From: Modestobacter caceresii | GTDB taxonomy: Bacteria > Actinomycetota > Actinomycetes > Mycobacteriales > Geodermatophilaceae | Length of the DNA: 64,000 bases | NCBI RefSeq assembly: GCF_000761485.1 | Contig: NZ_JPMX01000058.1 | Span: forward strand, 17,064 to 81,063 | Reading direction: 5' to 3' | Shown here: in pieces, positions 16,899-24,241 of the stretch | Numbering within the stretch: position 1 is the first letter of the stretch | Layout: the number at the start of each line of letters is the position of its first letter | Translations under genes and position numbers: made by a program | The notes under the pieces: generated by a model | Seen by the model: only the letters and a program-made list of their open reading frames with translations | Database searches by the model: none | What the model was told of the DNA's origin: nothing

Positions 16899-17252
16899 AT
16901 GCCCGAGCACCAGGCCGAGGACGCCGACAGCATCCGCCGTGAGTTCGGCGAGGCGGTGAACATGACCGCCGGCGAGCTGGAGGAGTGGCTGGCCACCGAG
17001 GAGTCGCAGTCGGTGGGGCAGAAGAGCAGCGGGTCGGCGGAGTCCACCGGCCACGAGTCGGGTCGGCGGATCGTGCAGCTGCTGCGCACGAAGAAGGCCG
17101 ACCTCACCGACGACGACCTGGCACACATGCGCAAGGTGCACGGCTACGTGCAGCGGCACCTGGCGCAGGAGCCTGCCAAGGAGGACGTCGAGACGTCGAA
17201 GTGGCGGTGGTCGCTGATGAACTGGGGCCACGACCCGCTCAAGGGCAAGTAG
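16899..17252 (+). CDS. DUF3140 family protein
   Basis: This 117-residue soluble protein carries the DUF3140 pattern: EFGEAVNMTAGELEEWLATE, then ESGRRIVQLLRTKKADLTDDD, HMRKVHGYVQRHLAQ, and the C-terminal WRWSLMNWGHDPLKG. ATG 16899 has GGGAG upstream. The family is common in actinobacteria and of unknown function; some members are annotated as DNA-binding, which the basic middle helix would allow but does not prove. Confidence 0.85.
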   Translation: MPEHQAEDADSIRREFGEAVNMTAGELEEWLATEESQSVGQKSSGSAESTGHESGRRIVQLLRTKKADLTDDDLAHMRKVHGYVQRHLAQEPAKEDVETSKWRWSLMNWGHDPLKGK

Positions 17253-17262
17253 CGTCCGCGGC

Positions 17263-18009
17263 GTGCAGCGCAACGACCCGGCGCAGTACGACCAGCTGGC
17301 CGACCAGTGGTGGGACCCGCGCGGGGGCTTCGCGATGCTCCAGTGGATCGCCGCCTCGCGGGCCGGTCACGTGCCACCGGCGTCGACACCCGGTGCGGTC
17401 CTGGTCGACCTGGCCTGCGGTGGTGGCCTGATGGCCCCGCACGTGCAGCGGCTGGGGTACCGGCACGTCGGGGTCGACATCGGCCTCGCCGGGCTGCAGG
17501 TCGCCCGCCGGCACGGGGTCGGGGTCGTGCGCGGGTCGGTGCTCGCCGTCCCGCTCGCCGACGGGTGTGCCGACGTCGTGACCGCCGGGGAGATCCTCGA
17601 GCACGTCGAGGACCCCGGGCAGGTGCTCGCCGAGAGCGCCCGGCTGCTCAAACCGGGGGGCCTGCTGGTCATCGACTCGATCGCGGCCACCCGGCTCGCC
17701 CCGCTGGTGGCCGTCCGGATCGCCGAGCGGATGCCCGGCGGGCCGCCGCCGGGCATCCACGACCCGGCGCTGTTCGTCGACCGGCGGGCGCTGCTGGCCA
17801 CCGCGGACCGGCTGGGGCTGGACCTCCGGTTGGTCGGTCTGCGCCCGTCGGTGCGCGACCTGGTCGCCTGGCGGCGGGGACGACGGGACACCGTGCGGAT
17901 GCGCACCATGCCCTGGACCGGGATCTTGTTCGCCGGCTCGGCGACCAAGCGTGCAGAGACCGGCGCCGAGCGGCGGACGCCGGGCTCCGCACGTACCGTC
18001 GGGTCATGA
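17263..18009 (+). CDS. Class I SAM-dependent methyltransferase (UbiG-like)
   Basis: This 248-residue enzyme has an N-terminus typical of UbiG O-methyltransferases (DPAQYDQLADQWWDPRGGFAML). The SAM motif I is VLVDLACGGGLMAP, motif II HVGVDIGLAGL, and EHVEDPGQVLAESARLLKPGG follows. GTG 17263 lies 10 bp after the DUF3140 gene. The gene ends 43 bp before a type III polyketide synthase in the same direction, which suggests it methylates the phenolic product of that enzyme. That substrate is inference. Confidence 0.78.
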   Translation: MQRNDPAQYDQLADQWWDPRGGFAMLQWIAASRAGHVPPASTPGAVLVDLACGGGLMAPHVQRLGYRHVGVDIGLAGLQVARRHGVGVVRGSVLAVPLADGCADVVTAGEILEHVEDPGQVLAESARLLKPGGLLVIDSIAATRLAPLVAVRIAERMPGGPPPGIHDPALFVDRRALLATADRLGLDLRLVGLRPSVRDLVAWRRGRRDTVRMRTMPWTGILFAGSATKRAETGAERRTPGSARTVGS

Positions 18010-18052
18010 GCGTCTGCGGTCCCGCCACCCCCCACGCGCCGGGAACGGCCTG

Positions 18053-19081
18053 GTGAGCGCCGCCGTCATCACCGGATCGGGTCGGGCACTGCCGGCGAGG
18101 TACGAGCAGGGCGAGGTCTGGGACGGCTACTTCGCCGAGAAGTACGCCGGGCTGCGGGCCGCCGAGCGGGTGTTCCACGCCGCCGGCGTCCGGAGCCGGC
18201 ACGCGGTGGTCAACCCCGTCGACGAGGACGTCTCGCAGTGGGGCACCGGAGCCCGCATGGAGCGTTACGTCACGGAGGGCCTGCCGCTGGGGAAGCAGGC
18301 CGTCGCCGCGGCGCTGGACGCCGCCGGGCTGGCTCCCGGGGACGTCGGGCAGTTCGCCGTCGCCACCTGCACCGGGTACGCCACCCCGGGGCTGGACATC
18401 CGGCTCTCCAGTGACCTGGGCATGCCGCTGGGGTTGCAGCGGCTGCTCGTCGGCCACATGGGCTGCTACGCGGCGCTGCCCGGGCTGGCTGCGGTCAGCG
18501 ACTTCGTCACCGCACGTTCCCGGCCGGCCGTGCTGCTGTGCCTGGAGCTGACCAGCCTGCACGTGCAGCCGGCCGTCGCCGACCTGGAGCAGGTCGTCAC
18601 CCACGCGCTGTTCAGCGACGCCGCGGCCGCGGTCGTCGTCGAACCCGCCGCGCGACGGGGCCGGCGGGTCGCCGGGATGGTGGCGCGCACCGACCACGCC
18701 ACCGCCGACCACATGACCTGGGACGTCACCGACCTCGGTTTCCGGATGGGGCTGTCGCCCCGGGTGCCCGACGTGCTCGCCCGGCACGTCGGCGGCGTGG
18801 TCGAGGAGCTGCTCACCGAGGCCGGCCTGCGGGTCGAGGACGTCGCGGGCTGGGCCGTGCACCCGGGCGGGCCGCGGATCCTGGACGTCGTCCGGGACGA
18901 GCTCGGGCTCGCCGAGGAGCAGATGACCCCCTCGCGCCGCGTGCTCGCCGAGCACGGCAACTGCTCCTCGGCGACCGTGCTCCTGGTGCTCGACGAGCTC
19001 GGGGACGTCGACGGCCCGGTGGTCGCGATGGCCTTCGGCCCCGGCCTGACCCTCTACGCCACCCTGCTGCTCCCCGCCTGA
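18053..19081 (+). CDS. Type III polyketide synthase (chalcone/stilbene synthase family)
   Basis: The 342-residue homodimeric condensing enzyme shows the full catalytic triad in family context: Cys138 in GHMGCYAALPGL, His270 in WAVHPGGPRILD and Asn303 in EHGNCSSATVL, plus the end motif FGPGLTLYATLL. Such enzymes extend acyl-CoA starters with malonyl-CoA and cyclise the chain to pyrones, resorcinols or phenols. The neighbouring UbiG-like methyltransferase would decorate the product. GTG 18053 begins at the conserved strand AVITGSG; an upstream in-frame start exists but adds an Arg/Pro-rich non-homologous stretch. Confidence 0.88.
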   Translation: MSAAVITGSGRALPARYEQGEVWDGYFAEKYAGLRAAERVFHAAGVRSRHAVVNPVDEDVSQWGTGARMERYVTEGLPLGKQAVAAALDAAGLAPGDVGQFAVATCTGYATPGLDIRLSSDLGMPLGLQRLLVGHMGCYAALPGLAAVSDFVTARSRPAVLLCLELTSLHVQPAVADLEQVVTHALFSDAAAAVVVEPAARRGRRVAGMVARTDHATADHMTWDVTDLGFRMGLSPRVPDVLARHVGGVVEELLTEAGLRVEDVAGWAVHPGGPRILDVVRDELGLAEEQMTPSRRVLAEHGNCSSATVLLVLDELGDVDGPVVAMAFGPGLTLYATLLLPA

Positions 19082-19123
19082 GGCCCGGCCGGGCCGAGTC
19101 GACCGGAGGCTCAGGCCCGTCCT

Positions 19124-19534
19124 TCAGCTCAGGTGGGCCTGCTTGGGGGCCAGGCCGCGCAGTGCCTCGGCGGCCACCCGATCCCGGTCGGCGCCGCCGG
19201 CGGCGACCACGGCCGCGCCGACCAGGCCCTCGACCAGCGGGGCAGCGCTGAGCACCACCCGCGCCCGGACGTCGTCGTCCAGCAGCTCCAGCGCCGTCTC
19301 GGCCGACATGACTGCGCTGCCCAGGTCCATCAGCACCACCACGCCGTCGCCGGTGTCCGCGGTCGTGATCGCGGTGGAGACGGCGACGGCGTCGGTGCCC
19401 AGCCCGCCGTCATCGGTCCCGGCGGCCACCTCGATGGCCAGGGTCGAGTTCGGCAGCATCTGCCGGGCCAGCTCGACCGCGGCCTCGGCCAGCGGCCGGC
19501 TGTGCGAGACGACGACGATGCCCACGGCGGCCAC
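19124..19534 (-). CDS. dhaM: Dihydroxyacetone kinase phosphotransfer subunit DhaM
   Basis: This 136-residue protein is a single EIIA-Man-like domain: GIVVVSHSRPLAEAAVELA holds the phosphorylated His10, and VVLMDLGSAVMSAE is the conserved second strand. It would take phosphate from the PTS (HPr) and pass it to ADP bound on DhaL. E. coli DhaM has extra HPr-like and EI-like domains; this short form lacks them. Third gene of dhaK-dhaL-dhaM, two bases after dhaL. Confidence 0.88.
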   Translation of the reverse strand: MAAVGIVVVSHSRPLAEAAVELARQMLPNSTLAIEVAAGTDDGGLGTDAVAVSTAITTADTGDGVVVLMDLGSAVMSAETALELLDDDVRARVVLSAAPLVEGLVGAAVVAAGGADRDRVAAEALRGLAPKQAHLS

Positions 19535-19536
19535 GG

Positions 19537-20166
19537 TCAGCTCCCCGGCAGGGTCGTCGCGGCGGCCTCGACCAGCAGCACCGCCGACGCGGCCCCCGGG
19601 TCGACGTGGCCCGCGCTGCGCTCGCCCAGGTAGCTGGCCCGGCCCTTGCGGGCGACCAGCGGCGTGACCGAGTCCCGCCCCTTCGCGGCGGCGTCGGCGG
19701 CGGCTCGCAGCGCGGTGTCCAGCTCCTGCCCGGCCTCGACCGCCTCGGTGAGGGCGTCGGCGGCCGGCAGCAGCGCGTCGACCATCGTCTTGTCCTCCAG
19801 CTCGGCCTTGCCGCGGGCGACGACGCCCTCGACCCCGGCCCGGAACGCAGCGGCGAAGGCAGCCGGGGAGCCGTCGTCCAGGGCGCCGGACATCCGGAGG
19901 AAGAACGTCCCGTACAGCGGGCCGCTGGTGCCCCCGACCTTGCTGATCATGGTCATCGCGACCGTCTTCAGCAGCGCGGCGGCGTCGGCCGGCGGGGTGG
20001 CGTCGAGGGCGGCGACGGCCGCGGTCATCCCGCGGTGCATGTTCGTGCCGTGGTCGGCGTCGCCGATGGCCGAGTCGAGCTCGGTGAGCTCCTCGCGGTG
20101 CTCGGTGACGGCGCGGGCGTACTCGCGCACCCAGGCCCCGAGGGCGTCGGTGTCCAGCGCGGCCAT
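19537..20166 (-). CDS. dhaL: Dihydroxyacetone kinase ADP-binding subunit DhaL
   Basis: The 209-residue helical protein has the metal/ADP site ELDSAIGDADHGTNMHRGM and TMISKVGGTSGPLYGTFF, both typical of DhaL. ATG 20166 is chosen because it follows the dhaK stop by two bases and begins the conserved region. DhaL carries bound ADP that is phosphorylated by DhaM and used by DhaK. Confidence 0.9.
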   Translation of the reverse strand: MAALDTDALGAWVREYARAVTEHREELTELDSAIGDADHGTNMHRGMTAAVAALDATPPADAAALLKTVAMTMISKVGGTSGPLYGTFFLRMSGALDDGSPAAFAAAFRAGVEGVVARGKAELEDKTMVDALLPAADALTEAVEAGQELDTALRAAADAAAKGRDSVTPLVARKGRASYLGERSAGHVDPGAASAVLLVEAAATTLPGS

Positions 20167-20168
20167 GG

Positions 20169-21170
20169 TCAGACCCCCCACCGCAGCGCAGGGGTGCGCA
20201 CCGGCGCGTCCCAGAGCCGGATCAGCTCGTCGTCGACCTTGAGCAGCGTCACCGAGCAACCGGCCATCTCCAGGCTGGTCATGTACGAGCCGACCAGCGA
20301 GCGGGCCACCGTCACGCCGGCCTTGGCCAGCACCGCCTGCACCTCGGCGTAGACCACGTAGAGCTCGAGCAGCGGCGTCCCGCCCATCCCGTTGACGAAG
20401 GCGAGCACCCCGTCGCCGCCGGTGAAGTCCAGGTCGGCCAGCACCGGCTCCAGCAGCATCTCGGCGACCTCCTGGGCCGGGGCCACCGGGACCCGGCGGC
20501 GGCCGGGCTCGCCGTGGATGCCCACGCCCAGCTCCATCTCCCCCGCGGGCAGGTCGAAGGTGGGCTTGCCGGCGGACGGCACGGTGCAGGAGGTCAGCGC
20601 CATGCCCATGCTGCGGCCCTGCCCGTTGACCCGGCGGGCCACCTCGGCGACCTCGGCCAGCGGGCGGCCCTCCTCGGCGGCGGCGCCGGCCAGCTTCTCC
20701 ACCAGCACGGTGACGCCCACGCCGCGCCGGCCGGCGGTGTACAGGCTGTCCTGGACGGCGACGTCGTCGTCGGTGACGACGGCGACCACCTCGGTGCCGG
20801 ACTCCGCGGCCACCAGCTCGGCGGCCATCTCGAAGTTCATGACGTCGCCGGTGTAGTTCTTCACGATGTGCAGCACGCCGGCACCCGCGTCGACGCCCTG
20901 GGTCGCGGCGACCATCTGGTCCGGGACGGGGGAGGTGAACACCTCGCCGGCGCAGGCGGCGTCGAGCATGCCGAGCCCGACGAACCCGCCGTGCAGCGGC
21001 TCGTGGCCGGAGCCGCCTCCGGAGACGAGCCCGACCTTCCCCGCCACCGGGGCGTCTCCGCGGAAGACGACCCGGTGCTCGGCGTCGATCCGCAGCTCCG
21101 GGTGGGCGGCGGCCATGCCGCGCAGGGCGTCGTCGACGACGTCGGCCGGGTCGTTGATGAGCTTCTTCAT
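20169..21170 (-). CDS. dhaK: Dihydroxyacetone kinase substrate-binding subunit DhaK
   Basis: This 333-residue subunit has the DhaK landmarks: VGLVSGGGSGHEPLHGGFVG, IVKNYTGDVMNFEMA and GIHGEPG, whose His forms the covalent hemiaminal with dihydroxyacetone. ATG 21170 has GGAG six bases upstream. With DhaL and DhaM it makes dihydroxyacetone phosphate using the PTS as phosphate source. Divergent from fdhA with about 240 bp between them. Confidence 0.92.
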   Translation of the reverse strand: MKKLINDPADVVDDALRGMAAAHPELRIDAEHRVVFRGDAPVAGKVGLVSGGGSGHEPLHGGFVGLGMLDAACAGEVFTSPVPDQMVAATQGVDAGAGVLHIVKNYTGDVMNFEMAAELVAAESGTEVVAVVTDDDVAVQDSLYTAGRRGVGVTVLVEKLAGAAAEEGRPLAEVAEVARRVNGQGRSMGMALTSCTVPSAGKPTFDLPAGEMELGVGIHGEPGRRRVPVAPAQEVAEMLLEPVLADLDFTGGDGVLAFVNGMGGTPLLELYVVYAEVQAVLAKAGVTVARSLVGSYMTSLEMAGCSVTLLKVDDELIRLWDAPVRTPALRWGV

Positions 21171-21407
21171 CGCAGGCTCCTGATCGAGAGGGGGCGAGCG
21201 AACCGTAGGAGTGGTGCTGCTCTCAGGGCAAACCCCTCCCGGTCCGCATGGTCGCACCGGCCAGGTGGGGACTGTGCACCAATTCGTGATCTGGAGCACA
21301 CTCGGGCTCACATGCTCTCCGCTGCATGCACGACGAGGAGTCGGGCGCGGGAGGGCGGCACGACCCAGGACCCGCTTCACCCCCCCCCAGGACAGAGGAG
21401 CTCCCAG
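21171..21407. promoter_or_regulatory. Divergent dhaK / fdhA promoter region
   Basis: 237 bp separate the two starts. The AT-richer part (about 21270-21330) probably holds both promoters, but I cannot fix -10/-35 boxes. A run of nine C lies at 21381-21389, just before the fdhA ribosome binding site GAGGAG (21395-21400). Confidence 0.4.
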
Positions 21408-22634
21408 ATGGCTGGCAACAGAGGCGTTGCGTACATCGAGCCCGGCAAGGTCGAGGTGCACGAGACCGACTACCCGAAGCTGGAACTGCAGGACGGTCCG
21501 GGGGTGAACCCGGCCAACGTGGGGCGCAAGCTGAACCACGGGGTGATCCTCAAGGTGGTCACCACCAACATCTGCGGCAGCGACCAGCACATGGTCCGCG
21601 GCCGGACGACGGCGCCGCCGAACCTGGTGCTCGGCCACGAGATCCTCGGCGAGGTCGTGGAGAAGGGGTCCGACGTCGAGTTCATCGAGGTCGGCGACCT
21701 CTGCTCGGTGCCGTTCAACATCGCCTGCGGGCGCTGTCGGAACTGCAAGGAGGGCAAGACCGGGATCTGTCTGAACGTCAACCCGGCACGTCCCGGTGCG
21801 GCCTACGGGTACGTGGACATGGGCGGTTGGGTCGGCGGGCAGGCCGAGTACGTGACGGTGCCCTACGCCGACTGGAACCTGCTGAAGTTCCCGGACAAGG
21901 ACCAGGCCATGGAGAAGATCCTGGACCTGACCATGCTCTCGGACATCTTCCCGACCGGCTTCCACGGGGCGGTCACCGCCGGGGTGAAGCCCGGCTCGAC
22001 CGTCTACATCGCCGGAGCCGGCCCGGTGGGGCTCGCGGCGGCCGTCGGCGCCCAGCTGCTGGGCGCGTCGGTGGTGATCGTCGCCGACCTCGTCGAGCAG
22101 CGGCTGGCCCAGGCGCGCAGCTTCGGATGCGAGACCGTCGACGTGTCCAAGGGCTCGCCGCAGGACCAGATCGAGCAGATCCTGGGCGAGCCACAGGTGG
22201 ACGCCGCCGTCGACGCGGTGGGCTTCGAGGCCCGTGGCCACGGCGAGGGAGCGGGCAAGGAGGCGCCGGCGACGGTGCTGAACTCGCTGATGGAGGTCAC
22301 TGCGGCCGGCGGCGCGATCGGCATCCCGGGGCTCTACGTCACCGGCGACCCCGGTGGCATCGACGAGGCCGCCAAGGTCGGCTCGCTGTCGCTGAGCCTG
22401 GGCACCGGCTGGGCGAAGTCGCTCTCCTTCACCACCGGTCAGTGCCCGGTGATGCGCTACAACCTCGGGCTGATGAAGGCGATCCTCCACGACAAGGTGC
22501 AGATCGCGAAGGCGGTCAACGCCACGACCATCTCCCTGGACGAGGCGCCGCAGGGGTACCAGGACTTCGACTCCGGTGCCGCCAAGAAGTACGTGATCGA
22601 CCCGCACGGGATGGTCGGCAAGCGAGCCGCCTGA
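21408..22634 (+). CDS. fdhA: Formaldehyde dehydrogenase, glutathione-independent (zinc alcohol dehydrogenase family)
   Basis: The 408-residue enzyme matches the FdhA group: catalytic zinc motif NICGSDQHMVRGR, GHEILGEVVEKG, structural zinc cluster CGRCRNCKEGKTGIC, nucleotide motif GAGPVGLAAAVGAQLLGA, and the long insert around VGFEARGHGEGAGKE seen in this group. It converts formaldehyde to formate with NAD+, or dismutates aldehydes. ATG 21408 follows GAGGAG. Not in an operon. Confidence 0.9.
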   Translation: MAGNRGVAYIEPGKVEVHETDYPKLELQDGPGVNPANVGRKLNHGVILKVVTTNICGSDQHMVRGRTTAPPNLVLGHEILGEVVEKGSDVEFIEVGDLCSVPFNIACGRCRNCKEGKTGICLNVNPARPGAAYGYVDMGGWVGGQAEYVTVPYADWNLLKFPDKDQAMEKILDLTMLSDIFPTGFHGAVTAGVKPGSTVYIAGAGPVGLAAAVGAQLLGASVVIVADLVEQRLAQARSFGCETVDVSKGSPQDQIEQILGEPQVDAAVDAVGFEARGHGEGAGKEAPATVLNSLMEVTAAGGAIGIPGLYVTGDPGGIDEAAKVGSLSLSLGTGWAKSLSFTTGQCPVMRYNLGLMKAILHDKVQIAKAVNATTISLDEAPQGYQDFDSGAAKKYVIDPHGMVGKRAA

Positions 22635-22648
22635 CGGAGGGCCCTGCT

Positions 22649-22682
22649 GTCCCCCGCCGCGAGCACCCTCGCGGCGGGGGAC
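22649..22682 (+). terminator. Terminator after fdhA
   Basis: A perfect 15-bp stem (GTCCCCCGCCGCGAG with its complement) and a four-base loop lie 15 bp past fdhA. It may serve the convergent siderophore-binding gene too. Confidence 0.75.
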
Positions 22683-22703
22683 GGTCGTGCGGCAGGGGCG
22701 TGC

Positions 22704-23642
22704 TCAGACGCAGTCGGATGCGGCCAGGGTCGACTCGACGTCCTCGAGGACGACCTCGGCGCCGAGCAGACCGATGCCGAGCATCCACTCGTCATCCTCG
22801 ACCTCGAAGGCACAGTCGGGCACGGCCTCGAGGAAGTCCCAGACGGAGGTGACCACGCCCTTGGTGGTCGCAGCCGGGTCGCCGTAGGTGGTCGAGAAGA
22901 CGACGTCGGCGTCGGCCTGGTCGATCTGCTCGGCGCTGACGTAGGCCATGGAGTACTCGTCGTACTCGAGCTCCGGCAGGGTGAACCCGACGTCGGTCAG
23001 CAGGCTGCCGGAGAACGTGTCGGGCCCGTAGACCCGTGTCTCCTCGGGCAGGAAGCGCACGATCGAGGCGGTCGCCCCCTCGGCGCCGACGGCCTCACCC
23101 ACCTCGTCGACCCGCGCGTCGTACTCCGCCAGCGCGTCCGTGCCCTCCTCGGCCCGGTTCAGGGCGTCGGCGGTCGTGGTGAACATCGACCGCCAGCCGT
23201 CCTGGTAGTCGGTGAAGACGGTGGGGGCGATCTGGCTGAGCTGGTCGTAGATGTCCTCGTGGCGGACGCTCGAGGACAGGATCAGGTCGGGTTCCAGTGC
23301 CGCGATCGTCTCGAGGTCCGGTTCCTCGATCGTCCCGACGGTGTCGATGCCCTCGGTCCGGTCGCCCAGGTACTCGGGGAAGCCCGTGTCGGTGTCGGAC
23401 TGCACCGAGCCGACCGGGGTGATGTCCAGGGCCAGTGCGGTGTCCAGGTGCGGGGTGTCGAGGATGACGACCCGCTGTGGGTCGACCGGCACCTCCGTGG
23501 TCCCCAGGACGTGTGTGACCGACCGGGTCGCCGGACCCTCACTCTCCTGACCGGGCGTCGCCGACGGGTCTCCGGCGTCGGAGCCGCAGGCGCTGAGGGC
23601 CATCGCCGCGACGATGGCGGTGGTGAGTGATCGCAGGCGCAC
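22704..23642 (-). CDS. Iron-siderophore ABC transporter binding lipoprotein
   Basis: This exported protein of about 312 residues has lipobox LSAC and the FepB/BtuF-type fold: RVVILDTPHLDTALALDITPVG, ETIAALEPDLILSS, and IDQADADVVFSTTYGD. It should capture a ferric siderophore or haem outside the membrane. GTG 23642 is preferred because AAAGGAA sits nine bases upstream; GTG 23651 directly abuts that Shine-Dalgarno. No permease or ATPase is adjacent, so it must work with a transporter encoded elsewhere. An iron box lies upstream. Confidence 0.85.
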   Translation of the reverse strand: MRLRSLTTAIVAAMALSACGSDAGDPSATPGQESEGPATRSVTHVLGTTEVPVDPQRVVILDTPHLDTALALDITPVGSVQSDTDTGFPEYLGDRTEGIDTVGTIEEPDLETIAALEPDLILSSSVRHEDIYDQLSQIAPTVFTDYQDGWRSMFTTTADALNRAEEGTDALAEYDARVDEVGEAVGAEGATASIVRFLPEETRVYGPDTFSGSLLTDVGFTLPELEYDEYSMAYVSAEQIDQADADVVFSTTYGDPAATTKGVVTSVWDFLEAVPDCAFEVEDDEWMLGIGLLGAEVVLEDVESTLAASDCV

Positions 23643-23731
23643 GGGGCGCACTTCCTTTCGGCAGGCGGCGGCACTGGCCGCAGCATGTGTCGAGCGAGCC
23701 TCGGCCGAAGGGCGCGAGCCTGTGAGTTGTA

Positions 23732-23750
23732 TTAGGTGAGCCTCGCCTAA
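23732..23750 (-). promoter_or_regulatory. Iron box (IdeR/DtxR operator)
   Basis: TTAGGTGAGCCTCGCCTAA matches the DtxR/IdeR consensus TTAGGTTAGNCTAACCTAA, with both TTAGG and CCTAA ends intact. It lies about 90 bp before the siderophore-binding gene, so Fe2+-loaded IdeR should repress it. Confidence 0.88.
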
Positions 23751-23751
23751 G

Positions 23752-24086
23752 TCAAGTCGGGAGGAGGACCCCAGGCGCCGCGGGGACGGAGGCGGGCGGG
23801 TCTCGGACGCCGACGCACGCCGGTCCCCCGACGCACGCCGGTCCCCCGACGCACGCCGGTCCCTCGACGAGGCGCACCGGCGCCGAGCGGCTGGCGCCGG
23901 GTGTCCGCGGCCGGCGCAGGAGGCCGCGCCCGGTCAGGTGAGCGGTTGTCGACCTGAGCGAGCGTCGCGTGGCCCCGGTGCACGAGGGGAGCGGCGGAAG
24001 GGGCGCTGTGGCCCTGCGCTGCGTCTCGGCGTCGGCCGAGGGGCCCAGAATGCCTGGCGTGCCACTCGGGGAGCGCGTGTACGCGG
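23752..24086. other. Intergenic region with a short tandem repeat
   Basis: No gene is supported in these 335 bp; the long frames here are low-complexity. The only clear structure is the 18-bp tandem repeat at 23811-23864. Confidence 0.5.
23811..23864. repeat. Three tandem copies of an 18-bp unit
   Basis: The unit CGACGCACGCCGGTCCCC is present three times head to tail; the third copy differs only in its last base. There are no spacers, so this is not a CRISPR array. Confidence 0.85.
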
Positions 24087-24157
24087 AGCGGGTGACGAGA
24101 ATCGAACTCGCACTGTCAGCTTGGGAAGCTGATGTTCTACCATTGAACTACACCCGC
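24087..24157 (-). tRNA. tRNA-Gly(CCC)
   Basis: A 71-nt cloverleaf is visible on the minus strand. Acceptor arms are GCGGGTG/CACCCGC and the D arm is GTTC-AATGGTA-GAAC. The anticodon stem TCAGC/GCTGA encloses the loop TTCCCAA, giving anticodon CCC, and the T loop is TTCGATT. CCA is not encoded. It reads GGG codons. Confidence 0.95.
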
Positions 24158-24176
24158 GACAGGTCAGTGACCTGTC
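24158..24176. promoter_or_regulatory. Palindrome abutting the 5' end of tRNA-Gly
   Basis: GACAGGTCA-g-TGACCTGTC is a perfect 9-bp inverted repeat directly next to the first base of the tRNA on its upstream side. It could be a processing hairpin in the 5' leader or a protein-binding site. Confidence 0.45.
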
Positions 24177-24192
24177 GGAGAGCTTAGCAAGG

Positions 24193-24229
24193 CAGTCGCC
24201 CCCGACCGGAACCCGGTCGGGGGCGACTG
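24193..24229 (-). terminator. Terminator of the S8 peptidase gene
   Basis: A perfect 16-bp stem (CAGTCGCCCCCGACCG and its complement) with a five-base loop lies 12 bp beyond the peptidase stop codon. Confidence 0.75.
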
Positions 24230-24241
24230 TGTCTCAGCGGC

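Noticed and set aside
23811-23864. CRISPR-like repeat
   Set aside because: The three 18-bp units are directly adjacent with no spacers; it is a simple tandem repeat.
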